Part shown: in pieces, positions 1 through 11,400 of the stretch
How positions within the stretch are numbered: the stretch's first letter is position 1
How the letters are laid out: the number at the start of each line of letters is the position of its first letter
Source: Lumbricus rubellus
Lineage: Eukaryota; Annelida; Clitellata; Crassiclitellata; Lumbricidae
Assembly: GCA_945859605.1 (NCBI GenBank)
Contig: OX243827.1
Location: forward strand, 29,521,141-29,585,140
Reading direction: 5' to 3'
Length of the DNA stretch: 64,000 nucleotides
Notes under the pieces: generated by a model
Database searches by the model: none
The model's input: the letters and a program-made list of their open reading frames with translations, nothing else
Told to the model about the DNA's origin: nothing
Translations under genes and position numbers: made by a program

Positions 1-2548
1 CATTGTGATCGTGAGTCTCGTATACACAAGACTCGACGGATATGGCAACTATCGCAGCGATGGCGACGAAACTACAAAACCACCCCTAGGAAACGGCAAC
101 TATGGCAACGGTCACATAAATGACAGCAATAGCAACGCGACCAGTGATGGCAACCATGGCGTCGGTGCAGTGTCAGTTAATTTTGAATTAATAAACTCTA
201 TTTGAAAGCAACTTTGTTTTTGATCAGAATATATCAGGTAACTAATCAAATGCGTTCCACTTTGATTACATGTACGGTAAGTGTTTGAGGGGCTAATCAA
301 TATAATATTATCTACTGTTAATAGGATTGTGCAAATGTAAATAATATAAAATTGTAATAATAATAATAACAATAAATTCAAGTTATAGGCCCACATAATA
401 GAAGAAATAATATTTCTCATATTATATTTCTTATATTATGGGCAATTATAACTGGGTTTTAAGATTATGGGTGATAATAGCATTAGTCTAATAATTAGCA
501 GAAATAATGTTGATTGCATTGTTAGAATTGATATGTGCAATTTGACCCTATATTTTTAAGCCGCTTTGCGTGGTTGCAGATGTTGGTTGTCAAAAGAGAA
601 GGGTCTCATCTGGGCCTTCATTGGTCCCGTCCTCTGTATCGTCGCGGCAAGTACTCTATCCAAAACAATTAGGCTGTGACTAGCGGACCGCCAAGCGGCC
701 GTCGAATTTCAAATACTAGCGGACCGCGAGTCACGTGTAACCTGTCACATGACTGGCGGCCGTCCAATACGGAATACTAGCAAGCCGCCAGGCTTTCTAT
801 TTACACCAATCCACAAGAGTTTATAATGGCTAAACTAACCCTAACACTAACCCTAACCGACCCTCACGACGCCTAACCTGAACCTAACCAACACTCACGA
901 AAAGATTGGTTACTTACTCTGTTTCTCGTAATTTTCTAAGTCAATAAAACAAGAAAACGTTTGTCCGACATAAAACCAACTATCGGTAACTGCCGCCATT
1001 GTAACAATATTCAAGATTCAAGACTCGTCATGTGACAGGTTACACGTGACTGGCGGTCCGCTAGTATTTGAAATTTGACGGCCGCTTGGCGGTCCGCTAG
1101 TCACTTCGAAACAATTAATCTCTAACGGGTGAACAGAACACACTATTATTATTTAACAACACGTCAATATCCCATTGGCCTAATTATATGAATGAATCAT
1201 TACGAATTTTACCTGTTATCAGTATTCGTTTCAACAACCATGTGAAAGTCTTCTATAATATTGCCTGGTAGATAAATTAGATGTCAATCATTTATCGTCC
1301 ACAAAACGAAGTGCCTTTGAAACCTAAGATATTTTCAAATCGTTCGTGATAATATTATACATTATATTATCGTACTGGTGCATTGATTGGTGCTGTCCTT
1401 TGATTAGGCAACATCGCTTCTTTATGTGGGACGTTTCTTCACAGCTAAAAATAATTGAATAAAAAAATATGGATATTAATAATAGCATTAGGCCTAACCT
1501 TTAGTATAAATAGCCTAATGTTAATTGTTAGAATAGTTCACCTATTATAGGCCTATTTATAAACCGCTTTGCAAGGTTGCAGAAGCTGGCTGTAGGATCA
1601 AACTGGTCTATTAGTAATAACTATTGCAAATGCCATGTAGTTTATTCGTTACTGCTATTACTGCTTAAACAACAGGTCAACATCATCATTCTAATTACCG
1701 TTCTAGTTTGGATGTCTGAGAGAAGAAAGTTCACCGCAAAGAAGAGAAACGAGATCAGGTAAACAACCCATATTATTATAATAATTGAGATCCCTTACAT
1801 TAACAAGAATTTTCAAGTTGTCACAAAATGTAATATAGGCATAAAACGTGCACGATGATCAATTATAAACATTATCAATTTATCATGTAATTATTGTAAT
1901 AAGCATAGATTGATGACTTACCTGAAATTCTGATGGATTGATCCGTTTAGTATTTTTATTACAAGTAGGCTACGTGTATCATGGTTCAATCATTTGTTTT
2001 CAATCATTTTATTTTTGTAACCAAACAATCATTTTTTCACAATTATGCAATTGCAAATCACAAATTCAAATGAGAATGGCCACAAGGATGGGCCCTGAAG
2101 GGATCACTGACCCCGCTAATAAGGACACCTACGTACATGTGAAACGGAAAGATGAGGTTATTACTCAATACTCATACCATGAATATTGAATAGCTATTAC
2201 TTATGTATGGTTATTACTTATGAGACTATAATTTATATGACTTTTAAATTTCTTTCGAAATCGATGCATCTGGTTTTTGTTTTAGCCTATATGGTCAATC
2301 AATATAATTTTTGTGTGACATTGTGCTGTTGAAGAGCGACGCTTTGGAATCTGTCCGTGACTTGTCCGGTGCTTGGCCTTGGTTGGTTGTTTGGTGTCTT
2401 CACTGTTGTCTTCCATCACGTTGCCTTCCAATATCTGTTTGTCATTACCAACACATTACAGGTAGGAACACCGTGTCAACGCTTTTATTTAAAACAGATT
2501 CGATGTGTGTATGATGTATGCATGTATGTATGTATGTATGTATGTATG

Positions 2549-2582
<34 letters not shown>

Positions 2583-5275
2583 TGTATGTATGTATGTATG
2601 TATGTATGTATGTATGTATGTATGTACACCGTGAGGCATAAAAAAGGAAGCCCCTAGAAAAATCGGTGTTATTTTAACAATTTTCGCACAATGTCAATGA
2701 AATTCAGGAAAATTATAGCTAAGTAGCAAGCAATGTCAAAAAAGTTAAGTTTTTACAATTTACTGTCCGCCTTTAGCTTCTACGCATGCGCGAAGTCGCT
2801 TGCGCCATTCACGCACCGCCGAATCAATAATTCGCTGGCCAAGATCGTTCCAAGCTTGCAGTCACCTTTTTTTTGCGTCGCTACCCAGCCTGCCTATTGC
2901 ATTTCATCTGGTTTCACGGACGAAAAATTATTCACAGTTGCTTCACGTAGCAATAAGCTTAGGCCTACTCAAAATGTAGCAGTTGGCACTCGAAAGAGAG
3001 ATATTGCAGCCGATCGCCTTTTACGCACACGTCCGACGTTTAGCAAATCTCTGATGGTGTCGGTCGGTGTTTCTTCTCTGGGGCTCACATCAATTCACTT
3101 TGTTCAACCGGGGGTAAAAATCAATGGCATACAGAGACGTTTTATTCATGTAAGGCCTACCTGAAATTCGAGAACTCTCTGAATTCTACATTTTCCTGCA
3201 ATATGGTTTCCAGCGCTGAGCGCACAGAGTTCGAGAAACGGTTGCACTTCTGACGAATGAAACTCCTGACTTCATAATTCCTACATTACGGCCCCGTAAC
3301 AGCACAGACCTGAATCCCGTCGATTATAAAATACGAGGGATGCATGCATGAGATACCGGTAGTGTACAAAACAAAAGTTCGTGATGTTGAAGATCTTCGT
3401 AAGCGCTGCGAATCATGCAAACTTGGAACGATCTTGACCAGCCAATTATTGACTCGGCGGTGCGCGAATGGCACAAGCGACTTCGCGCATGCGTAGAAGC
3501 TAAAGGCGGACAGTAAATTGTAAAAACTTTAATTTTTTGACATTGCTTGCTACTTAGCTATAATTTTCCTGAATTTCATTAGCATTGTGCTAAAATTGTT
3601 AAAATTATAACGACTTTTCTTGGGGCTTCCTTTTTTATGCCTCACGGTGTATGTATGTATGTATGTATGTATGTATGTATGTATGTATGTATGTATGTAT
3701 GTATGTATGTATGTATGTATGTATGTATGTACGTATGTATGTATGTATGTATGTATGTATGTAGGCTACAGTGTACATGAGAACATGCATGAGAACTTGT
3801 CACAGCGTCCCTTCAACATGGCTACTCAGAGCCGCTCTCGACAAGAGCGCGGACACTGAATTGGAGTTTCACGTCGAGGCGCATGAGGAATTACATGCGG
3901 GTGAAGGACTTGCTCGGCTTCCTTACGTATGTACGTAAAATTCTGAATGCAATTTCAGTATCGCTTAAGTATGTGGTTTTCCGAGTTTCTGTGAACCTAC
4001 ATGTATCTATAAGATTGTTTATCCAAAATATTTTTACACTAAACAATATTAATATGTATTACTTTATTTTGAACTTAGATGTCTTCCGCTGCTTATGTTA
4101 CCAACTTCCATTTATTGTTATACTGGTACATAGGTGGCACTGCTAGCGGGACTCTGATCTCTTTAGGTCCTCCATTTGCATCCCAACTTAGCACTGATCT
4201 GGAAGTGTATCATGTTATGTTTTTCTTCTTGGGAGCAATAAAAAAACCTATGTTATGTTATCCACGTTGCTTGATGTTTATAGCACCGCAGTATGGCACA
4301 TGATCATTACTAGGCCTATAGTTAACAAATTAGCAATGATTAGCCAAGTACTCTGTCATCTGGAATATCAGCCTCTTTTATTCCATACCAAACGAAGATT
4401 GTCTGTTTTTTACAGGGACTGTTCATCTTCATCTTCCATGCTCTCTTCCATAACAAGGTAGGCTAAACGTTCTAATTTCCATCACTGTCATTCACTTACG
4501 ATCAAAATATGATAGATGATATATTCATAAAACAAGAGCTTGTTTAACGAGACTGCCGTATCAAAGATGATCAGTGTCGCCCTCTTAATTTATTCAGGCT
4601 TGGGACTAGCACTGGCAGAGTGCAACCAGTGGTGGAGTTTTGTAAAACAAGAGACGTAGCATTATTTAAGGGATAACGGTGATTATGATAGGTCAACTAA
4701 GACGTTATATTCATGAGAAATCAAAATCTTAAATTGAACTTAGTCTAACTAGAATAATAAGAATACATTAAAATAACGCTAAGCAATAAATAGTATAATT
4801 AATTACATTTAACTCCCACAGTTGTATCGTCAACGGGGGCTATGTAAGACTTAATAGTATATATTAGAAATCAGTTAGCCTAATGTTTTGACGGTTCTTG
4901 CTGGTTCGCTGAAGGAGCAACAGAACATCCAAAGCCAAGCTTGGTTAGAATGCATTGTGTAATGTGTATGCTTAGATAACTATTAAACGGGTTTGTTTAT
5001 AAGCATGAAATATGGTTGCTTTTCAGAAAGTGAAAGCGAAGATATCCGATTTCTACACAGACTACATCTGCGGCTGTCGTAAGACTGTTTACGGTGTATC
5101 CGACAAGATGTCGTCGACTCAAGAGCTTGCTAAGAAAAAAGAAAATCCATACATCTTTCAAATGACAGGGCATGACAACAAAGGATTGGAAGCGCAAGAG
5201 AGTTTCTTCAGCGAAGGGACAAAGACTACGAGCATGGACGACTCTGGTAATTATAATTTGGAGACGAATCCATAA
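1..5275 (+). CDS. Gene A: adhesion GPCR, 3' part (TM4 to C-terminus), 5' end outside window
   Basis: Exons seen: 1-171, 580-646, 1676-1758, 2335-2461, 4416-4457, 5027-5275 (stop at the end). They join in phase and match gene B exons 23-28 one for one, with identical lengths for 580-646, 2335-2461 and 4416-4457. The protein part covers the end of TM4 (a Gly-Tyr-Gly-Asn-Tyr motif), an extracellular loop 2 with a roughly 38-residue Asn/Gly/Asp-rich insertion, the conserved loop Cys-Trp followed by [10 protein letters not shown] (TM5), TM6 (CPVLGLGW), TM7 (GLFIFIFH) and a cytoplasmic tail of about 80 residues close to that of gene B. Family knowledge: such receptors act at the plasma membrane with a tethered agonist. 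Odd points: exon 580-646 ends in a GC donor (gcaagt), and a MITE sits in the following intron. No stop or frameshift is seen. Ligand and G-protein partner cannot be inferred. Confidence 0.85.
580..646 (+). CDS. Gene A exon: ECL2 cysteine and TM5 start, GC donor
   Basis: Preceded by a pyrimidine-poor but conserved acceptor (ggttgcag), which is also present in gene B at 38881-38888. It reads Cys-Trp-Leu-Ser then [10 protein letters not shown], the classic aGPCR ECL2/TM5 signature. The donor is GC (gcg/gcaagt) where gene B has gcg/gtaagt. GC-AG introns are a known minor class, so this is probably functional. Confidence 0.85.
672..1108. mobile_element. MITE with about 80-bp TIRs and perfect 9-bp TSD (Mutator-like?)
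   Basis: Inverted ends of about 80 bp: left tip ggctgtgactagcggacc, right tip read inward cgaagtgactagcggacc. The TIR continues through caaatactagcggaccgc and cacgtgtaacctgtcacatgac. The element is flanked by AAACAATTA at 663-671 and 1109-1117, a perfect 9-bp target duplication, a length typical of Mutator-like elements. No coding capacity. The centre (834-895) holds ccctaaccctaac-type telomere-like repeats related to the minisatellite at 36929-37272. Confidence 0.8.
834..895 (-). repeat. Telomere-like (CCCTAA) tract inside the MITE
   Basis: Degenerate ctaaccctaac units followed by gaccctcacgacgcc. The reverse complement matches the ttagggttagtg / cgtcgtgagggtcgg unit at 36929-37272. Interstitial, not a chromosome end. 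Confidence 0.7.
1465..1640 (+). pseudogene. Decayed duplicate of the gene A TM5 exon and its upstream intron
   Basis: The stretch ending aaccgctttgcaaggttgcag and the following agctggctgt resemble 559-596 (aagccgctttgcgtggttgcag, atgttggttgt). Similarity reaches upstream (aatagcatta, tgttagaat). The copy has lost the coding frame after about 15 bases. It lies just before the real next exon (1676). It looks like a local tandem duplication, with the MITE at 672-1108 lying between the copies. Confidence 0.5.
2511..2626. repeat. (TATG)n microsatellite
   Basis: Nearly pure tetranucleotide repeat. It is interrupted by the mariner relic starting at 2627 and resumes at 3650. Confidence 0.95.
2627..3649 (+). 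mobile_element. Degenerate mariner/Tc1 element with long TIRs in a TATG repeat
   Basis: The ends are inverted copies beginning CACCGTGAGGCATAAAAAA and are flanked by TA on both sides (2625-2626 and 3650-3651), the mariner/Tc1 target. The TIRs are about 230 bp and include the sequence for the transposase C-terminus. Internal + strand frames preserve transposase motifs: FTDEKLF (first catalytic Asp, around 2922), a Val-Ser-Val-Gly-Val-Ser segment with HFVQPG (around 3055-3110), and DLNPVDY (around 3310). Frameshifts, stops and deletions separate them, so it is a dead copy of about 1.0 kb. Confidence 0.85.
3650..3765. repeat. (TATG)n microsatellite, continuation after the mariner insertion
   Basis: Same tetranucleotide as 2511-2626. 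The two arrays were probably one tract before insertion. Confidence 0.95.
3797..3935 (-). mobile_element. Decayed SINE, minus orientation
   Basis: Matches the SINE at 32278-32430 over cttgtcacagcgtcccttcaa, ctactcagag, gtgaaggactt and ccttacgta. The tRNA-like head is largely lost. Confidence 0.55.
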
Positions 5276-5520
5276 AGAAAGAGAGAAGACATCCCACAGA
5301 GTCTACGCATGACGTTGGAAATTACGACGACGGGTTTGGAAAAACATGATAGGTTAAATGAACAACGGATTTCCGGTCAATGCAAATTCTTGCATCTACG
5401 AGAGAAGCTTACGACTTGACAGCGGACGGCATTGGCTAATACTATTTTAGCTATAGGTGAATGAACAAAGATACCATTAACAGACTTTATTCTAAAACAT
5501 TTTAATGAACAGCCGTTTTT

Positions 5521-5562
5521 TTATTGTATTGTATTGTATCTGGGCATTAATAAAGCGCCTTT
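5521..5562 (-). mobile_element. LINE 3' tail fragment
   Basis: On the minus strand it reads aggcgctttattaatg followed by a ccagatacaat-type tail, like the LINE end at 20832-20870. The AATAAA here (5549-5554) belongs to this tail and is not safe evidence for the gene A poly(A) signal. Confidence 0.5.
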
Positions 5563-6250
5563 AGTTTCAGTAGACAATAATTTTAAACTCCAGATAGGCC
5601 TACGCATCTTTCGTTTTATTTGCTTAACATGACGTCTGACTCTACAAACAATAATTATTGATGTGGAAGAAGACAGAAAAGAAAGCAAATGGAAACCAAT
5701 TGTGCTGTTTAATTTACTTGCTCCATGTAAAATAAAATCATCTTTAGTAGTCACGTATTATGACTTACAGTACTGTTGATTTTAAACGTAACATTTATAA
5801 TGTTGTCACAGTTTAATGTCCAACTCAACATTTGCATTGCTTAAAATTTCCTGTAGATCGGTGTACACTGTACAAGCACCTTAGAAAAATACATAGGCCT
5901 ATGTAGGATTGTAGGTCAACTGTAAGCCTTTTATCACATAATTATATCTAGTGTCTATGATAATGGAGCATCAAAATAACTTGGGAAAATAATGATATTA
6001 CAGATGTTTCATCTAATCAAACATGGACCTGGACTCACATACTAATTATAAAGACCTCAACGTAAATTCGGCCTAGGCTAATTTAGTGCTAAGTGCACGC
6101 ATTAAAATCAGTAGAGGGTATTGTCCCTTTTTACCATCAGTCGGTATCTCTGGCCAACCCAGCTGACATGCCGGAGCACCTGCGAATAGGTGGAGGTCTT
6201 GTTGATGTTCTGAAGACGAATGATGCGGGTATAGCACTGTGACATTAACA
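5563..6250. other. Intergenic, nothing recognised
   Basis: Between genes A and B. AT-rich sequence with scattered TAGGCCTA octamers. No coding or structured element is supported. Confidence 0.5.
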
Positions 6251-6289
6251 ACATCCCTATGATTCTAATTTCCTATCCCTTTATGCTGG

Positions 6290-6510
6290 TCTACCATCTG
6301 GTCGGTTATCTTCTCTTGAGCGTATTCTATGCGCTGTGGCGCGCTTCATTGGGCAACTGCCGAAATTTGGCCACGTTACAAATTACATGCTGGGGTTCTG
6401 CATTGTCTCCCTGTCCGTCAGCGCATCGAATACAGAATCTCTTTCTTGATATGGCGATGTCAGTTAGGTCTTGCTCCAACTTACATAAAACTTGATCTTT
6501 GTCGGCCTGT
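6290..6510 (+). mobile_element. LINE reverse-transcriptase C-terminal fragment, frameshifted
   Basis: Two frames together give the familiar post-RT region of CR1/L2-like LINEs: a LERIL-type helix (from about 6315), then LPVRQRIEYRI and LGLAPTY (about 6406-6485). A frameshift separates them. A relic with no complete ORF. Confidence 0.75.
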
Positions 6511-7204
6511 GTCAAGTACTCGGACTGGTCGGTCCCTACGATCGGCTGATCGTACCTATAAAAAATATCATGCAGAGTCGTGTGAGTCCCGACAGGTTAC
6601 GAAAATCGATGCAGGGTCGCAGACCCGATTAGACCCGGCTCACTTTCAGCCCTTACTCTGTCTGGTGACAAAATAAGTAAGACAAGTGATAAGAACAAAA
6701 CATTTGCTCGCTCTCACAGCCCGCCATTGCTCCGGAAGACTTTTAATGGCTGGTTGACCTGTTCAGTAAGTTGAAGCCGAAGCGTTTGAAACTCCGAAAT
6801 GCCAAGACTTTACAGTAGGCCTATGTGAAATTCTGGTCGTCTTTATAGAATCTCGCAGAATTGCATTCAACTCCGTCGGCTAAAATAAAAAATCGCTCTG
6901 GTTAGTTTTGTACTGCATGGTGTAATTCGTCCGTTGCTCCGATTAGACTACATCAATTGGTCTGGCTGTGCTGAACTAGAAAATAACCACGTCTGCGCAT
7001 TAACCTATATTTGCCAAGTTTGGGTTGAAATTTCAAAGTCCACAAACACATGAATTCCACACATATTCATACTGACGCTGTCTGTAATCTAAGCAAACCA
7101 TTGTTTATTAATTAGTTTCGTTTCTGCCTTGTGAGAGATAAGGCTTAAATATATGCAGCTCGTCTGATTGGTGGCATTCCAAAGTTTGGGCATATATCAA
7201 GTTT

Positions 7205-7375
7205 TATACGGGAGGAACTACACTGGTTGACTACGGTATGCAAAAACGTATTGAGTTTAAGATTCTAATGCTCATGCGTAATTGCCTAGCAGGCCAAGCT
7301 CCGATCTATGGTTTGGTGTCAGGTCGGGAGCGCCTCTGAGGAGTTCTCTTGAAGTGGCGCTATATAAATGTTCGA
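7205..7375 (+). mobile_element. LINE 3' end fragment with tail
   Basis: Encodes REELHWL and RIEFKILMLM-like pieces, then the shared LINE 3' tail gggagcgcctctgagg...ggcgctatataaatg. (ATTACA)n and (TA)n follow directly. Confidence 0.7.
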
Positions 7376-7437
7376 TTACAATTACAATTACAATTACAAT
7401 ATACATATATAATTATATATGTATTATATTATATAGG

Positions 7438-7484
<47 letters not shown>
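7371..7484. repeat. (ATTACA)n then (TA)n microsatellite
   Basis: Short attaca repeats at 7376-7400, then a pure TA run at about 7438-7483, as often seen at LINE 3' ends. Confidence 0.9.
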
Positions 7485-7486
<2 letters not shown>

Positions 7487-7505
7487 CTGCAGCTTTGTTC
7501 ATGTA

Positions 7506-8419
7506 AGCTTATCAAATGCTTCTGAGACAAATTTACGCTATTCGCTTGGCCTCATTTTTTGACAACAGCCCTTCTTCTTTGCATGACCGCATTGGCCGTG
7601 TAGTGTTACAGCCAGCCTCTCGCTATCTCATCTCAATTTCGACTTGCAGTTATACTGTAGTCCTTGACATCGGCTGATTCAAGTCTTCGTTGCTGACTTT
7701 GATTCATGTGGTAGATGCCATAGGCAGAAGAGATGGGCCAAGAGGATCAAAGTCCGATGAACTTACATGTATAAACCTACCGTCGCTCTGTCACAATGTC
7801 ATGCATTCAACTTTTCAACATCTACTTTACAAAGTCTTCATCCGCGCAATTTGTAAAGTTCAAAAATTTATCATATTTTAACATTCTCAGTTTCTTTGGC
7901 ATCAAATTATGGTGCATTGGTATTTAATTGTGTGTTGGTAAACTTAGATCTAAATCGCTCTAAGAAGTCGTTTAATTCTGAGCCTCCAAATATAAAACAG
8001 ACATCAGCTAAGAGAAAAATATTAATATTTTAATATACGTACAGTGTTTATGATGCATCGGGTTAAGCCTGTCAAGTCGGGCCTTTTGTTTAGACTACAT
8101 TCACCTATTAAAACTATAATAGCCAACATTTGGCCTGTCAACGGCGATCAAGTAACTGATACCAAACCCGATACCACGTATTTCTTTCTTAGATGCTCCT
8201 TTCGCTAGTTGAAAGTCCATAAAGTCAGAATTTTCGTTTGAATTTTACACAGATTCTTTCCTGTGCCGTTGGCCATCTGATAAACCAAAGTAGGTCTATG
8301 CCTATGCAGCTAAAGTTGCGTTTGTAAGTCCTGGCAGGGACAGAGCATGACCGCATGGGAATTTAACTGTGCTGAAGAAATCTCAATCCCGTCAGGTCAT
8401 CCTGCGAACGGATAAGAAA
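7506..8419. other. Upstream region of gene B
   Basis: No coding feature is supported. The last 90 bases (ggaatttaactgtgctgaagaaatc) resemble sequence upstream of the decayed exon 1 at 43994, so they are probably promoter/5' UTR shared by duplicated copies. No clear TATA box was assigned. Confidence 0.4.
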
Positions 8420-8486
8420 ATGAAGATTCTGGAAGTCATGTTCATCGCTTCAGTCTGCTTTACATCGAGCATCACTCAGAATGACC
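8420..8486 (+). CDS. Gene B exon 1: start codon and signal peptide
   Basis: ATG, then a Lys-Ile-Leu-Glu start and a hydrophobic stretch ([11 protein letters not shown]), followed by donor gtaagt. Same length (67 nt) and same opening (MKILE) as gene C exon 1. The start was chosen because both paralogs share it. Confidence 0.85.
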
Positions 8487-11400
8487 GTAAGTAGGCTATT
8501 CGGCCTCGCCTTAAGACTTCCTTTATCGAAATGGAAACGTCGTTGATGTTTTAATTACAACAGAGCAGGAATCACCGTCTATAAAAAATCTCTAGGCGAA
8601 GGACAAATCATTTCACCATCGTCATCTTCATAATTTTGATCATTAAGCTATAATCAACTTGATTCTAAGACCTTCCGAGCCGAAGCCATAATCTTTCCCT
8701 TCAATCAGCCTTAAATGCATCAACAAGGCTTGATCAATGAGCGTAGGCTATCTCTACATTGTAATCTTGAAGCGGCAGTGAACCCTCGGTTTCTTAAGCG
8801 CCACTCAAACTCCAAGCGCAGGGCACCAGCTTATTGAGCATATTCGCAAGTGTTGTTCACTTATGTTTGTTTTTACAGAAGCTACACCATCTGGAAATTA
8901 CGGATCAAAGGGAACCGCGACTGTCACCGATTCGTTAATTGAAACAAACACGAGGGAAGGATCACTTTTCACAGTATGCCAGACAATGTCAAGAGACGTC
9001 GAAGCGTACATTTCCGTCACCGATTCTACGACAATAGAAGGAATCATTTCGACAATCACCAATTCAGGAAGAGAAGACAAAAGGACAGTCGACGAATCTA
9101 CGACTGAAGATGACACCACAACAGAAGTCATCAATTCAGACAGTTTAACCACAATAGCAGTTTTAAATTCAGATAGTGAAATCACAACGATATCCACCCA
9201 AACGACATCAATAGATGAAACTATCGCCGCAGCTAGCACCGAATTAGACGGGGTACTCATGATAGTAGTCACCGATTTCATGTCAACAGAAGGAACAACC
9301 ACGGCGGTAACCGATTCAGACGAGGCAACCACAACGGCAACCACAGCTGTCTCAAGCGTGGAAGCCACAATGGAATCAGACGTGACAACCGCTGCGGCCT
9401 CAAGCGAAGAAGCCACAACGGAATCAGACGTGACAACAGCTGCGGCCTCAAGCGAAGAAGCCACAACGGAATCAGACGTGACAACCGCTACGGCCTCAAG
9501 CGAAGAAGCCACAACGGAATCAGACGTGACAACCGCTGCGGCCTCAAGCGAAGAAGCCACAACGGAATCAGACGTGACAACAGCTGCGGCCTCAAGCGAA
9601 GAAGCCACAACGAAATCAGACGTGACAACCGCTGCGGCCTCAGGCGTGGAAACCACAGCGGCCGCAGGCGTGGAAACCACAGCGGCCGCAGGCGTGGAAA
9701 CCACAGCGGCCTCAAGCGTGGCAACCACAACGGAATCAGACGTGACAACCCAAGCTGTCTCAAGCGTGGAAGCCACCACGGAATCAGACGTGACAACCGC
9801 TGCGGCCTCAAGCGAAGAAGCCACAACGGATTCAGACGTGACAACCGCTACGGCCTCAAGCGTGGAAGCCACAACGGAATCAGACGTGACAACCGCTGCG
9901 GCCTCAAGCGAAGAAGCCACAACGGAATCAGACGTGACAACAGCTGCGGCCTCAAGCGTGGAAGCCACAACGGAATCAGACGTGACAACCGCTACGGCCT
10001 CAAGCGAAGAAGCCACAACGGAATCAGACGTGACAACCGCTGCGGCCTCAAGCGAAGAAGCCACAACGGAATCAGACGTGACAACAGCTGCGGCCTCAAG
10101 CGAAGAAGCCACAACGGAATCAGACGTGACAACCGCTGCGGCCTCAAGCGAAGAAGCCACAACGGAATCAGACGTGACAACCGCTGCGGCCTCAGGCGTG
10201 GAAACCACAGCGGCCGCAGGCGTGGAAACCACAGCGGCCGCAGGCGTGGAAACCACAGCGGCCGCAGGCGTGGAAACCACAGCGGCCGCAGGCGTGGAAA
10301 CCACAGCGGCCGCAGGCGTGGAAACCACAGCGGCCTCAGGCGTGGAAACCACAGCGGCCACAGGCGTGGAAACCACAGCGGCCACAGGCGTGGAAACCAC
10401 AGCGGCCTCAGGCGTGGAAACCACAGCGGCCACAGGCGTGGAAACCACAGCGGCCTCAGGCGTGGAAACCACAGTGGTCTCAGGCGTGGAAACCACAGCG
10501 GCCTCAGGCGTGGAAACCACAGTGGCCTCAGACGTGGAAACCACAGTGGTCTCAGGCGTGGAAACCACAGCGGCCGCAGGCGTGGAAACCACAGCGGCCA
10601 CAGGCGTGGAAACCACAGCGGCCGCAGGCGTGGAAACCACAGTGGCTTCAGGCATGACAACCACGATGGACTCAGGCGTGGCAACCACAATGGCAATGAC
10701 CGATTTGGTGTTAGTCGATGGAATCACCAAGTCAGGTAACTTTGTCGAAACTGCCTTGCCACATTTTTCTTCCAGTAATTTTTATCTTAACACTCCAGAT
10801 TCGGATTTCATTTCCAACAGGATAAATACAAGTCTGTCAATGTCTGACACTTCGCAATATAATAATTAGCATGGTGGATAATCAACTTATGATTTATTAC
10901 TATGTTAAAAATCGGAAATGAGGAACTTCACTGTGCTTCCCTTTGTCGTATTAAGGATTTAAACTTTCTTAGAAATTTGTGCAGACGCCGATCTAAAACA
11001 GTTACCAAATCGCCGTGCTTTTTCAGATCCGATGCCGCCTTCAATCATTAAAAATCCGCCAGGAAGCATGATCTATCGAAATGGTGACAATGTAACACTG
11101 GACTGCAAGGCGAAAGGAGTGCCAGCTGTAACGTAAGCCATAACGTAGGCTAGTTGTGTGCTTAAAACAGTTTCATAATAATATTAATAATTGATTATGA
11201 AACTGATTGAATAATCCGTAACAGTAGTTTATATCACGTAGTACGTTTCGCAATTGATTAAATCAAATATTCTGAAGTATAACCACAGCACGTCAGATGA
11301 GCACCCGCACAAAACCCCATGATTCCCCATCCCGATAACATGGACCGAAAAGGTTGAAGTTGTCAAGATTCTTGGTCTTTCTCTTCCCAACCGATAGTGT

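Noticed and set aside
5549..5554. AATAAA as poly(A) signal of gene A
   Set aside because: It lies within a reversed LINE tail (5521-5562). It may be used, but this cannot be supported.
8898..10730. 610-codon open frame antisense to gene B exon 2
   Set aside because: It arises from the 24-bp repeat, which is free of stops in this frame. There is no start context or independent support.
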